55,076 bases of DNA from CAZABP01 sp964483245 (lineage in GTDB: Bacteria; Planctomycetota; UBA1135; UBA2386): assembly GCA_964483245.1 (NCBI GenBank), contig CAZABP010000032.1, positions 1 to 55,076 of the forward strand. Direction: 5' to 3'. The notes beneath the pieces were generated by a model, which saw only the letters and a program-made list of their open reading frames with translations, was not told the origin of the DNA and did no database searches. This document shows positions 29,301 through 35,788 of this stretch, piece by piece. How positions within the stretch are numbered: the stretch's first letter is position 1; every line of letters starts with the position of its first letter. The position numbers were made by a program, and so were the translations under genes.

Positions 29301-29925
29301 GGGGCAATACGACGTCGAGGTCAAGCGCCAGGAGGCGTGCCTCGCGGCTGAGCGCGTGCGTGTCACCGAGCAGGCCCCGGCCGAGCTGACGATCCGCGTC
29401 GAGACCGGGGCGGTGCGTGGAGTCGTGATCCAGCCGGCGGGTGCGCCGCTTGCCGGAGCGCGTGCGTTCGCGGTCCGCTCTGCACCTGGCGGCAACATGG
29501 TTTCGGTTGCGCCGGTCGCGGCGGATGGGACGTTCTGCTTCGAGGCCCTGCCGGTCGGAGAACACCGCGTCCAGGTGCAGGGCGACCATCTGTCCGGGAC
29601 TGCCGGCGCGATCCAGGTGCAGCCAGGACCGCACAATCCGCAGCTCGAAGTGCGCGTCGAGCGCAGGTACGTCATCGACGGGAAGATCCTCGGCGCCGAG
29701 CCGCGGCAGTACGTCGAGCTGCAGGAACGGCCCGCGGGAGCTCGCAGCGCCACGACGACCTGGGTGCGGATGGCCGAGGAGGGCGGCGGGTTCCGCTTCG
29801 GCGGACTGGAACCGGGTCGCTATCTGCTGCGCGCCTACGGGACCGACATGAAGCCGGAAGGCGCACAGGTCGAAGTCCTGTTGCGTGACGCGGACCGGAC
29901 GATCGAGCTCGGTCGAGATCGTTGA
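26314..29925 (+). CDS. Membrane-tethered ECF sigma factor fused to carboxypeptidase-regulatory-like domains
   Basis: The product has 1203 residues. Residues 15-70 are a sigma region 2 (DPEQAEDVVQETWIAAMR, RAWLARVVRNRS). Residues 105-160 are a region 4 helix-turn-helix (PEPYRGTLLLRFYEDL, AEIAERLGLPGATVRSRL). A hydrophobic helix follows at about 204-222. The remaining 950 residues, which would lie outside the cytoplasm, are repeated beta-sandwich units with patterns such as GLRGRLLLPDGAPAAGTPVEV...GRFEF and GGIRGQIVDADGVPVAGAAI, typical of carboxypeptidase-regulatory-like/CNA-B folds. I count at least six. No anti-sigma gene is adjacent, so the tether itself may control release of the sigma part. 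Fused ECF proteins are known from planctomycetes; the signal sensed here is unknown. Confidence 0.88.
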   Translation: MTGATPSLTPELLLAEADFVRGLARSLLDPEQAEDVVQETWIAAMRQPAGRVHSMRAWLARVVRNRSANERRAARRRAQREQAAARAEAVPSADEIVAREQARHAVVEALLRLPEPYRGTLLLRFYEDLQPAEIAERLGLPGATVRSRLARGLAQLREQLDRCYGGDRRAWGLLLLPLARPERAVAGTLVTKLGVLTGVLLTMKTLLAVAVALVALAAFWLLDEEPQTVPFDPQVAAETQAAAPSGAAAPADGIGRAPIETTQRVEAPRAANAPAAVAGLRGRLLLPDGAPAAGTPVEVVGLDALGFLLDMPALGAQTLEQHATESGPDGRFEFRELLPRGRFALRAGHGGDFGAMQWIAATPGPDQVTDVGDVQLTARGGIRGQIVDADGVPVAGAAIMAGDIPTFALAALPLERLEPDHGGLLMVPAPSPEELAGDTAYRARVRSYLAGKLFMETVEPGPEYVVLPARVPRGRRELLDWLPLARATSDAEGRFELRGLVPGITTLIARQDGSKPGVQSGLRVAAGSMRDVGTVRLDAAESLEGRVVDAGGAPVVGARVRLASVPRLGLRGVAVCEAELRTDADGRFAADGLEDADLFAAVQPRAGDSWFVVGPEPIDAAWQITLPPRQDLLVELADAQGKLLQPAEVELYAGPQVGELASFVLERELDLRGRVDPAPDGQVCIRSLLPGIYVVAVRVDGHVPVQRMARIPATEPLRITCAPAQPLRIAVTDSAGAPVADARILAWPLDPDAQRVPVLPTSYDLPRWRVSPELLGTTDRRGVLETMSLPAGRHCIAAIHTRLGQVEQVLTLPGGEATLAFPALGTIEGFLLDGGRPASAGQWRLVAERESDGDGESSAMPWPEAHALPGPDGAFRFQGLAPGVWELTVRPALARCDSLGDLAAQLQDAIYSWPWVLTPGPVDRAVVLQPGETRQVTLDCSPPQKAVPAPGEIAGIVILDGAAGQSLEVHVTQLGMVPKRVQTDEAGRFQVRGLKEGQYDVEVKRQEACLAAERVRVTEQAPAELTIRVETGAVRGVVIQPAGAPLAGARAFAVRSAPGGNMVSVAPVAADGTFCFEALPVGEHRVQVQGDHLSGTAGAIQVQPGPHNPQLEVRVERRYVIDGKILGAEPRQYVELQERPAGARSATTTWVRMAEEGGGFRFGGLEPGRYLLRAYGTDMKPEGAQVEVLLRDADRTIELGRDR

Positions 29926-29950
29926 GTGCAGCCGGTCGCGCGCGTTAGAA
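29922..29950 (+). promoter_or_regulatory. Promoter of the MFS transporter gene, apparently leaderless
   Basis: TTGAGT (29922-29927, overlapping the TGA of the ECF gene) and TTAGAA (29945-29950) are spaced by 17 bases. The ATG at 29960 is nine bases beyond the -10 box, which is about where transcription should begin. Confidence 0.55.
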
Positions 29951-29959
29951 CCGCGCGCA

Positions 29960-31339
29960 ATGGATCGAGCCCCGGCTGCCGCGCCGCGCCTGGCGGTGAT
30001 GATGTTCGTGCAGTTCTTCGTCTGGGGCGCGTGGTACGTCGCGGCGCCGCTGTACCTGAAGACGATTGGATTCGGGGCGCGCGACATCCTGTGGACGTAC
30101 TCGGTCGGGCCGATCGCCGGGATCGTGTCGCCGCTGTTCGTCGGCTTGCTGGCGGATCGCTGGTTCCCGGTGCAGCGCGTGCTCGGCGTGCTGCACCTGC
30201 TCGGCGCCGGCGCGATGGCGATCGCGGTGGTCGGCATGCAGGCGGAGCGTCCGTCACCCGACGCGATCAACCTCGCGCTGTTCGGGCACATGCTGTGCTT
30301 CTTTCCGACACTCGCGCTCGCGAACGCGATCACGTTGCGCAACGTCGGCGAAGCCCAGCGCAGCTTCCCGTGGATCCGCGTGTTCGGCACGATCGGCTGG
30401 ATCGCAGCCGGGCTGCTGGTGAATGCGCTGGCGCTGGGCGCGGCGGTCGGGATGTTCCTGCTCGCGATCGGCGCCGGCGTGGTGCTCGGGTTGTATGCGT
30501 TCACGCTGCCGCACACGCCACCGCTCGCGCGTGAGCAGCGCGGGTCGATGCGCTCGACGCTCGGGTTGGATGCGCTGGTGCTGTTGCGGAACCGGAACTT
30601 CGCCGTGTTCCTGTTCTGCTCGTTCCTGATGTGCATCCCGCTGGCGTTCTACTACCAGCTCGCGTCGCGCGCCGTCGTCGCCGCCGGGATCGAGGACATG
30701 CCGGCGACGATGACGTACGGGCAGATGTCCGAGATCCTGTTCATGGTGCTGATGCCGTTCTTCTTCGTGCGGCTCGGCATCAAGCGGATGCTGCTGGTCG
30801 CGATGGGGGCGTGGGTCGTGCGCTACGTCGCGTTCGCGATCGGGACGCCACAGGAGATCACCTGGCTGTTGCTCACCGGCGTCGTGCTGCACGGGATCTG
30901 CTACGACTTCTTCTTCGTCACCGGGCAGATCTACACCGACCGCGTCGCGCCGAACGAGATCCGCAGCCAGGCGCAGGGACTGCTCGTGTTGTTCACGCTC
31001 GGGCTCGGGATGCTGTGCGGCGCGCAGGTCGCAGGACGGATCGAGGAGCAGGCGACGCCGGCCGAGTCGCGCGTGTACGCCGACCGGGCCGAACTGCTCG
31101 GGCGGGAGATCGCGCGCTTGCGTGCGGCGGAAGGGGATCAGACCGGGCGGATCGCCACACTCGAAGTCGAGCAGACGACCGCGCTGCGCGAATCGCTGCG
31201 TCGCATGGACTGGCAGTGGATCTGGGCCGTGCCTGCAGTCAGCGCTGCGTTCGTGATGCTGCTGTTCGCGGCGGTGTTCCGGCGGGAGCGGGATGATGTG
31301 CCGGACGCGGCGGCGGACTCGGTGGCGACCGCGGGCTAG
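29960..31339 (+). CDS. MFS transporter, nucleoside:H+ symporter type
   Basis: The product has 459 residues with about 12 membrane helices. The start (MMFVQFFVWGAWYVAAPLYL) and GICYDFFFVTGQIYTDR resemble the nucleoside/H+ symporter branch of the major facilitator superfamily (NupG/XapB-like), which in planctomycetes often has unknown sugar or nucleoside substrates. A charged loop between the last helices (ELLGREIARLRAAEGDQTGRI) is longer than usual. The start codon follows closely after a -10-like box. Confidence 0.85.
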   Translation: MDRAPAAAPRLAVMMFVQFFVWGAWYVAAPLYLKTIGFGARDILWTYSVGPIAGIVSPLFVGLLADRWFPVQRVLGVLHLLGAGAMAIAVVGMQAERPSPDAINLALFGHMLCFFPTLALANAITLRNVGEAQRSFPWIRVFGTIGWIAAGLLVNALALGAAVGMFLLAIGAGVVLGLYAFTLPHTPPLAREQRGSMRSTLGLDALVLLRNRNFAVFLFCSFLMCIPLAFYYQLASRAVVAAGIEDMPATMTYGQMSEILFMVLMPFFFVRLGIKRMLLVAMGAWVVRYVAFAIGTPQEITWLLLTGVVLHGICYDFFFVTGQIYTDRVAPNEIRSQAQGLLVLFTLGLGMLCGAQVAGRIEEQATPAESRVYADRAELLGREIARLRAAEGDQTGRIATLEVEQTTALRESLRRMDWQWIWAVPAVSAAFVMLLFAAVFRRERDDVPDAAADSVATAG

Positions 31340-31349
31340 GATCGTTTCG

Positions 31350-32330
31350 ATGTTGGTCCGCAGTGCGCTCGTGTTGATGGGTTCGCTCGCAGTCGTGGCG
31401 CAGGAGCCCACGACGCAGAGGTCCGGCGCGTCGAACGAACCGGGCGCGGAGCAGTTGATCGGTCCCGGTTGGCGCTGGGAGCTCGCGCCGGTCGTGCTGC
31501 GCGACGCGTACGCGCAGCCCAGCCAACCGGTGCGCAAGGAATGGACCGACCGCGGGCAGAGCTTCCATGCACCGTCCGGCTACCTGTTCCTCGTGCTGCC
31601 GGAGTCGCGCAAACCGACGCTATTGCACCTGCAGATGCGGGGCCTCGAACTGCAGGGGTCTGAAGTGCCGGCGTTCCGTCCGCTGCTGTTCGACGTCGAT
31701 GGGAACCTCGTGTCGCCGCCGGTGACGATGTCGAGCCGCCGCCCGGAGCTCGCCGAGACGCGTTACCTGTGGAACGAAGTCGATCACGCGCGCATCGCGC
31801 GGTTTGCCGTCGGCGTGCTCGATCTCGAAGGACGACTCGCGCGCAGCGAGGTGGCGAGTGCGCGCGCGCGCGAACTCGGCGCCAGCACGCTACCGCTGCC
31901 GCGCATCGGCCAGCCGCTGCCGTTCGACCTGCCGGCGCTCGACGGGACCAGAATCCGCTCGACCGACTTCCAGAATCGCGTCGTCATCATCGATTCCTGG
32001 GCCACCTGGTGAAGCCCGTGCATCGCCAAGATGCCCGAGCTCGTGCAGCTCGGAAAAGAGTTCGGTGAGCAGGACCTGGTGATCGTCGGGATCAACTTCG
32101 ACGACTCACTCGACAAGGCCAAGGCCGCGATCGAGAAGCATGGCCAGACCTGGCCGCAGGTGTTTGCGCTGGATGCGGCGAAGGGGGATGCGGAGCTGTG
32201 GGAGCAGGTGGCCGACATCGCCGGATTGCCGCGGATCCTCGTGCTGGATCGCAAGGGTGTGCTTCGGCACGACACGCGCGCGCGCGGGCTGCGCGAGCTG
32301 GTGAAGGCGCTGGTGGACGAGGGGCGCTGA
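31350..32330 (+). CDS. Thioredoxin-fold (TlpA-like) selenoprotein, predicted UxxC active site
   Basis: Read through the in-frame TGA at 32010-32012, one frame gives 326 residues. Residues 1-17 are a signal peptide (MLVRSALVLMGSLAVVA). Residues 18-190 are a beta-rich domain I do not recognise. From about 195 there is a TlpA/redoxin domain: LPFDLPALDGTRIRSTDF, then VVIIDSWATW, TGA, SPCIAKMPEL, later VIVGINFDD and the cis-proline segment AGLPRILVLDRKG. TGA occupies residue 221, exactly where the first cysteine of the WCxxC motif belongs; the second cysteine is Cys224. Frame, domain order and spacing are intact on both sides, so this is not an ordinary stop. A SECIS-like hairpin follows at 32035-32053. 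Standard gene callers would report a 220-residue truncated protein and a separate 3' fragment. A TGC-to-TGA sequencing error or a real nonsense mutation is the alternative. Sec insertion genes are not in this window. Confidence 0.72.
32035..32053 (+). promoter_or_regulatory. Candidate bacterial SECIS element
   Basis: CCGAGCT (32035-32041) pairs perfectly with AGCTCGG (32047-32053) around the five-base loop CGTGC. G is the second loop base, and 29 bases lie between the TGA and the loop. Known bacterial SECIS hairpins sit within the coding region shortly after the UGA and have a G in the first two bases of a small apical loop, so position and loop both fit. Confidence 0.62.
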
Positions 32331-32345
32331 GGCGTCGGGCGGGCG

Positions 32346-32564
32346 TCATCGCCTGCGATCGCCGTCTGGCAGCATCCAGGGCAGCGCGATGCCGACGACG
32401 AAGCCGAACAACATCCCGGTCAAGGCCAGCACCATGGCCGGTCCGCCCATCTCGTCGGTCGGCTCGCTGAAGAACGTGCCGACCAATGCGCCAACGATGC
32501 CACCGAGGATCGCCCCGCCAACCGCTGCTGCGGCCGCGAAGCAGAGCCGCTCGACGATCGTCAG
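32346..32564 (-). CDS. Small two-helix membrane protein, start unclear or lost
   Basis: Read on the minus strand from 32564, the frame gives LTIVERLCFAAAAAVGGAIL, then GGIVGALVGTFF, EPTDEMGGPAMVLALTG and MLFGFVVGIALPWM before TGA at 32346. It has two hydrophobic glycine-rich helices, as in small glycine-zipper membrane proteins. The frame stays open upstream through a run of five arginines, but I find no ATG, GTG or TTG before the direct repeats at 32601-32644. The N-terminus may have been replaced by the repeat element, or translation may use CTG. The gene is too short for most callers. Confidence 0.4.
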   Translation of the reverse strand: MTIVERLCFAAAAAVGGAILGGIVGALVGTFFSEPTDEMGGPAMVLALTGMLFGFVVGIALPWMLPDGDRRR

Positions 32565-32856
32565 GGAGGAGTCACGACGGCGGCGCCGCTTCCCTGAGCG
32601 AGTGCCAGAGTTTCCGGAACGGACAGTGCCAGAGTTTCCGGAACCGACACCGGGGAGGGGTGCGGGCTTTCCAGAGAGGCGCCGCGCGCTGGGGGCGTAG
32701 TTCTCGGGGACCCACCGACATCCGCGAACGCGAGCTCGAGTGTGCCGTGCGGGGTGCAGGCCAGCAGCGGCTTTTGAGCGCGCACGGCCAGCCAGCTAGT
32801 CATCAATAAGAACCGGGGACGGCGCTGCAGGGCGCTCTTGTGAGCCCTCACCACCC
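32565..32856. other. Accessory spacer with direct repeats, no supported gene
   Basis: This stretch holds the 24-bp-period repeat at 32601-32644 and a 97-codon minus-strand frame (32561-32854) whose composition (PETLALSVPETLAL encoded by the repeats) looks like non-coding or insertion-sequence end DNA. A short AT-richer patch (around 32800-32812) stands out from the GC-rich background. I regard it as debris of a mobile element of unidentified family. Confidence 0.45.
32601..32644. repeat. Two 20-bp direct repeats, 24-bp period
   Basis: AGTGCCAGAGTTTCCGGAAC occurs at 32601-32620 and identically at 32625-32644, separated by GGAC; the second copy is followed by CGAC. Tandem 20-bp sites like this are what transposase-binding repeats at element ends look like. 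No intact transposase is nearby. Confidence 0.75.
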
Positions 32857-33639
32857 TCAGATGCTTCCGGCAATCGCCAGGCAGGAGAAGCAGATGCCCG
32901 CGACGATCAAAACTCGCAGCAGTGGATGCTCAACGCGCGGCAGTTGGGGCTGCTCACCCACGCTGCGTGTCGACGTGTTCTGCTCCAACTGCTGCATCGC
33001 AAGCACGGTCAGTGCGATCTGATCGAGCAGCCAGTTGCCACCCTTGTTGAGTAGTCTCAGAGCCACGGCGAAGAGGCCTGGGTTCCGCGCGGTGCCAAGT
33101 TCCCTCCGCTGACTAGAGCCTGATGGCAACGCCGTTGGCTGTAGCTGTACTAGAGTCGGTACGAGGCGACCGGTTCGTACATGAGCCTCGTCTTGCCAGG
33201 CGTGCGCACACAACCGTTCGCGCTCGGCGATCGCCTCTTCACGCACTCGCTGAAGCTCGGCTCGTTCGCGCTCTCGACGAGCGCGCTCCTGTTCTTGAGC
33301 TGCCTCGCGCTGCAGCTTGTCCAGACGCTTCAACCATCGCTGGTGCTCGGAGGCGGTGGCGGCGCATGCACGCCGAAGCTCCTCAGCGCGGCGCTCCGCG
33401 CGGGGTCGTTTGCGAACTTCGGCTGCTTCCAGGCGCAGCCGCTCCTTGTTCCGGCGCACGCGGTACTCGAGTTCGAATCGCTCCGGGCCCGCCGCATCGA
33501 TGACTCGGCCGCAACGGTGACAGGTCAGGCTACTGCCACCTGCTCGGAAGGCCGCATCGCGCTGCGCGTTGACGTACACGCGGCCGCAGGTCGGGCACTT
33601 CGTCGGAATACCAGGGCTGCAGGACCCCTCGGCGGGCAT
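32857..33639 (-). CDS. Zinc-ribbon, coiled-coil, tail-anchored membrane protein, unknown
   Basis: The product has 260 residues starting at ATG 33637-33639 with AGGAG nine bases upstream; a longer open frame upstream lacks such a site. CPTCGRVY (about residue 15) and CHRCGRVI (about 40) form a treble or ribbon zinc site. Residues 60-150 are a long, strongly charged coiled coil (RREAEELRRA, KLQREAAQEQERARRERERA). The C-terminus (HPLLRVLIVAGICFSCLAIAG) is a single membrane helix. No family is known to me. It sits in the accessory patch beside the truncated integrase. Confidence 0.7.
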   Translation of the reverse strand: MPAEGSCSPGIPTKCPTCGRVYVNAQRDAAFRAGGSSLTCHRCGRVIDAAGPERFELEYRVRRNKERLRLEAAEVRKRPRAERRAEELRRACAATASEHQRWLKRLDKLQREAAQEQERARRERERAELQRVREEAIAERERLCAHAWQDEAHVRTGRLVPTLVQLQPTALPSGSSQRRELGTARNPGLFAVALRLLNKGGNWLLDQIALTVLAMQQLEQNTSTRSVGEQPQLPRVEHPLLRVLIVAGICFSCLAIAGSI

Positions 33640-34245
33640 TCGGGCAAACTCCTGGCCGGAGGATACGTGCATCGCGGCTGCCCGGCGAGCTAGTGCGCCA
33701 GCTTGCCGTCTTGAGTCTGCCGCAATGCGGTGCGGTAGGGGAGGCGGCCCACAACTGGCGCACGAAGTACGTTCGAAACGCGGGCGCGCACCTCGGTCCT
33801 GCGGTGTGGCCACTGCGCCGTACGAAGTTGGGCTGGGTTCGAGCGGCGAACCGGACCACGCGGTCCGGCGGCAGCGGTTCTCGACCGTCCGCGCATCCGT
33901 CCTGCGGGCGGAGTGAGGTCGTCGACCGAGCCGGCAGGACCGATGCGCAACTACCGCCATTCGCTGGTCGCTCGGTCCACACAACCCTCTGCCGACCGTA
34001 TGCACCTGTCGCGCGCCGGCGACGACCCGTGCCTGCCTGGCCGCGACAAGGACGCCTGCTGATGGCGCCCGATCGTGACCACGATCCCCCGGGGGCAGCG
34101 GGCGTGGATAGCGTGCAGGCGGCGTGCGGCGCGGGGCGGGACTGTTTCGGGCCCCGCGACAGACGTGCGCCTCGGCTCCGGAACCCTTTTCGCGGGACGC
34201 CGCGATCTAGCGCATGGACTCGCTGCGTCTCTGGCCGATGGAGCG
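33640..34245. other. 606-base stretch without a supported gene
   Basis: Open frames on both strands are arginine- and proline-rich and overlap each other, so I accept none. An 8-bp GC hairpin (34130-34137 with 34151-34158) is the only clear structure. The stretch lies between the zinc-ribbon gene and the truncated integrase and is probably eroded mobile DNA. Confidence 0.5.
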
Positions 34246-34860
34246 TCACCACGGACGCTGACAGCCATGCACGAGCGCGGCGACGGTCAGGCCGATGCCG
34301 ACCCCCCAGATCACCAAGCCGATCAGTAGATCGGGAATGTCGGAACGACGGAACCTCCTGCGCACCGACGGAGCCAGCACGCGCCGGTTCGCTTCCTTCC
34401 GCGAGAGGCCCTTCTGCGGCACCTTGCGCCGATCGCCCCGCGGCGTGCCTTCGCGCACCAGCTTGGCCTGCACGGCCTTGAGGGCGCGCGGACCGAACTC
34501 GGCCGCGGGCGTCGGCCCGTACAGCGCGTGCAGCACGCGGAACGCGAGCGCGTCCGACTCGCACCGCACGGGCGCGACGTCGGCACCGTGCTTGCGCTCC
34601 AGGTGCTCCCAGTACCGCGCGATGAGAGCATCGACGGTCAGCTCCGGGCCGCCGCTGGTGCGCTTCCTCGCCTGCGCCTCGCCCGACGCCAGCCACTCGG
34701 CGATCGCACGCTGGTACGCGGCCCCGCTGTCCTTGGTGCCGTGCTTCCCGAGGTAGACGTCGCGGCCGGCGATCGTCACGACGCCGAGTCCGGTCGGCTT
34801 GTGCCGGCGGTACTTCGGGATCCTGAGCCCGCTCGGGCTCGGCTCTCTCTTCCTGTCCAT
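34246..34860 (-). pseudogene. Truncated tyrosine-recombinase-type integrase
   Basis: The frame has 204 codons. The N-terminus IPKYRRHKPTGLGVVTIAGR, then DVYLGKHGTKDSGAAYQRAI, and the core-binding-like segment (LTVDALIARYWEHLERKHG, LYGPTPAAEFGPRALKAVQ) match the N-terminal half of integrases I know from planctomycetes. The catalytic half with the R...H-x-x-R...Y residues is missing: after about residue 155 the chain changes to an arginine-rich stretch and one membrane helix (IPDLLIGLVIWGVGIGLTVAALV). It is therefore an integrase remnant joined to unrelated sequence, unlikely to recombine DNA. It starts 109 bases beyond the 3' end of tRNA-Val, the usual place for an integrase. Confidence 0.65.
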
Positions 34861-34969
34861 GTGCAGCTCCTTGGTCGATTCCGGTAGTTACCGGCCGTTT
34901 CCGCAGGTCTCCGCTGCACTGCGCTCGCCGCAGGTACGTCCGAAGCTCGGACGTCAGCGCATGTTCGGT

Positions 34970-35045
34970 TGGTGGGCGATACTGGGCTCGAACCAGTGAC
35001 CCCCAGCTTGTCGAGCTGGTGCTCTACCAACTGAGCTAATCGCCC
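34970..35045 (-). tRNA. tRNA-Val (GAC), CCA encoded
   Basis: The minus strand folds into a complete 76-base cloverleaf: acceptor GGGCGAT/ATCGCCC, D arm GCTC...GAGC, anticodon stem CCAGC/GCTGG, T arm ACTGG-TTCGAGC-CCAGT, discriminator A and encoded CCA. The seven-base anticodon loop is TCGACAA, giving anticodon GAC (valine). The overall sequence closely resembles bacterial tRNA-Val. Position 33, nearly always T, is C here. A truncated integrase lies just beyond the 3' end. Confidence 0.9.
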
Positions 35046-35062
35046 TTCGTGAAGGGCCGGAC

Positions 35063-35091
35063 CTTCTAGACGGCTCCCGCACCGCGCGCAA
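35063..35091 (-). promoter_or_regulatory. tRNA-Val promoter
   Basis: On the minus strand, TTGCGC (35091-35086) and TAGAAG (35068-35063) are spaced by 17 bases and end 18 bases before the tRNA 5' end. Confidence 0.6.
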
Positions 35092-35140
35092 GAGTCTTGG
35101 CGGAGCGCGTTCTGCGCATCGCTAGAATCCGCGGCCCGCG

Positions 35141-35788
35141 ATGACATCTGGGCTGGATCGACTGGAGGCGCCGCTGCCGCTGCCGGCGCCGGGACGCGCA
35201 ACCTGCGTGCAGGGGGCGGGGTTGCAACTGGTGCTGGAGCAGGAGCGGGGCGGCCTGCGGCTGCTCAGCCACGACGGCCTCTACGAAGCAACACACCACC
35301 TGGCGAAGCCGGCGGCCGGGACGCTGCACGTGCGCTGGCTGCCGCCGCGGCACCCGATCACGATCCTGCTGCGCGAAGACGTGGTGCTCCCGCCCGGCTC
35401 GCATCTGAGCGGGTTCGTGGTTCTGCCGATGTGCGGGGAGATCCTGCTGCGCGCGAATGGTGGCACGGGTGCACCGCTGCTGGAGCTGATCCCGACGACG
35501 TTGCGCCTCGCATGGCGCAGCGGGGCTTACGGACACGAAGCGGTCGGGCATTGGATCCGCCGCTGGAACCGGCATCTGTGCACGAACGGGCTGGTGGTGC
35601 CGGTGCGGCTGGTGAACCAGACGCCGGACGTGGTGCGACCAACACGGCTGGAGCTGCCGGCTCTGCAACCGGACGGCCTCCGCCTGCTGCGCGATCAGAT
35701 CGTCGCGGCGCCGCGCAGGATCCGGTTCGGCGCCCGTGGCGAGACGGAAACATCGGAGCGGCGATGGCCGCGGAGCGGCCGGCGATGA
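35141..35788 (+). CDS. Conserved-looking hypothetical protein (possibly DUF432-like)
   Basis: The product has 215 residues from ATG 35141, 12 bases after a TAGAAT -10-like box. The composition is beta-rich, with blocks such as HPITILLREDVVLPPGSH, GFVVLPMCGEILL and NGLVVPVRLVNQTPDVVRPTRLELP. The last block recalls DUF432 proteins, which often go with mechanosensitive channels, but the match is weak and by eye only. The stop overlaps the next start (ATGA), so the two genes work as a pair. Confidence 0.7.
   Translation: MTSGLDRLEAPLPLPAPGRATCVQGAGLQLVLEQERGGLRLLSHDGLYEATHHLAKPAAGTLHVRWLPPRHPITILLREDVVLPPGSHLSGFVVLPMCGEILLRANGGTGAPLLELIPTTLRLAWRSGAYGHEAVGHWIRRWNRHLCTNGLVVPVRLVNQTPDVVRPTRLELPALQPDGLRLLRDQIVAAPRRIRFGARGETETSERRWPRSGRR

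Noticed and set aside
32031..32330. A separate 99-codon gene encoding a redoxin fragment
   Set aside because: It is the downstream half of the selenoprotein frame, lacking the first active-site residue and a ribosome binding site.
32561..32854. A 97-residue minus-strand gene
   Set aside because: Part of it is encoded by the direct repeats and I see no domain; kept only as possible mobile-element debris.
33690..34268. Several overlapping frames of 85-105 codons on the minus strand
   Set aside because: They overlap one another on the two strands, lack ribosome binding sites and have arginine/proline shadow composition.
32330..34970. A second attachment site (copy of the tRNA-Val 3' end) closing the island
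   Set aside because: Read by eye, no repeat of the tRNA 3' end was found in the patch.
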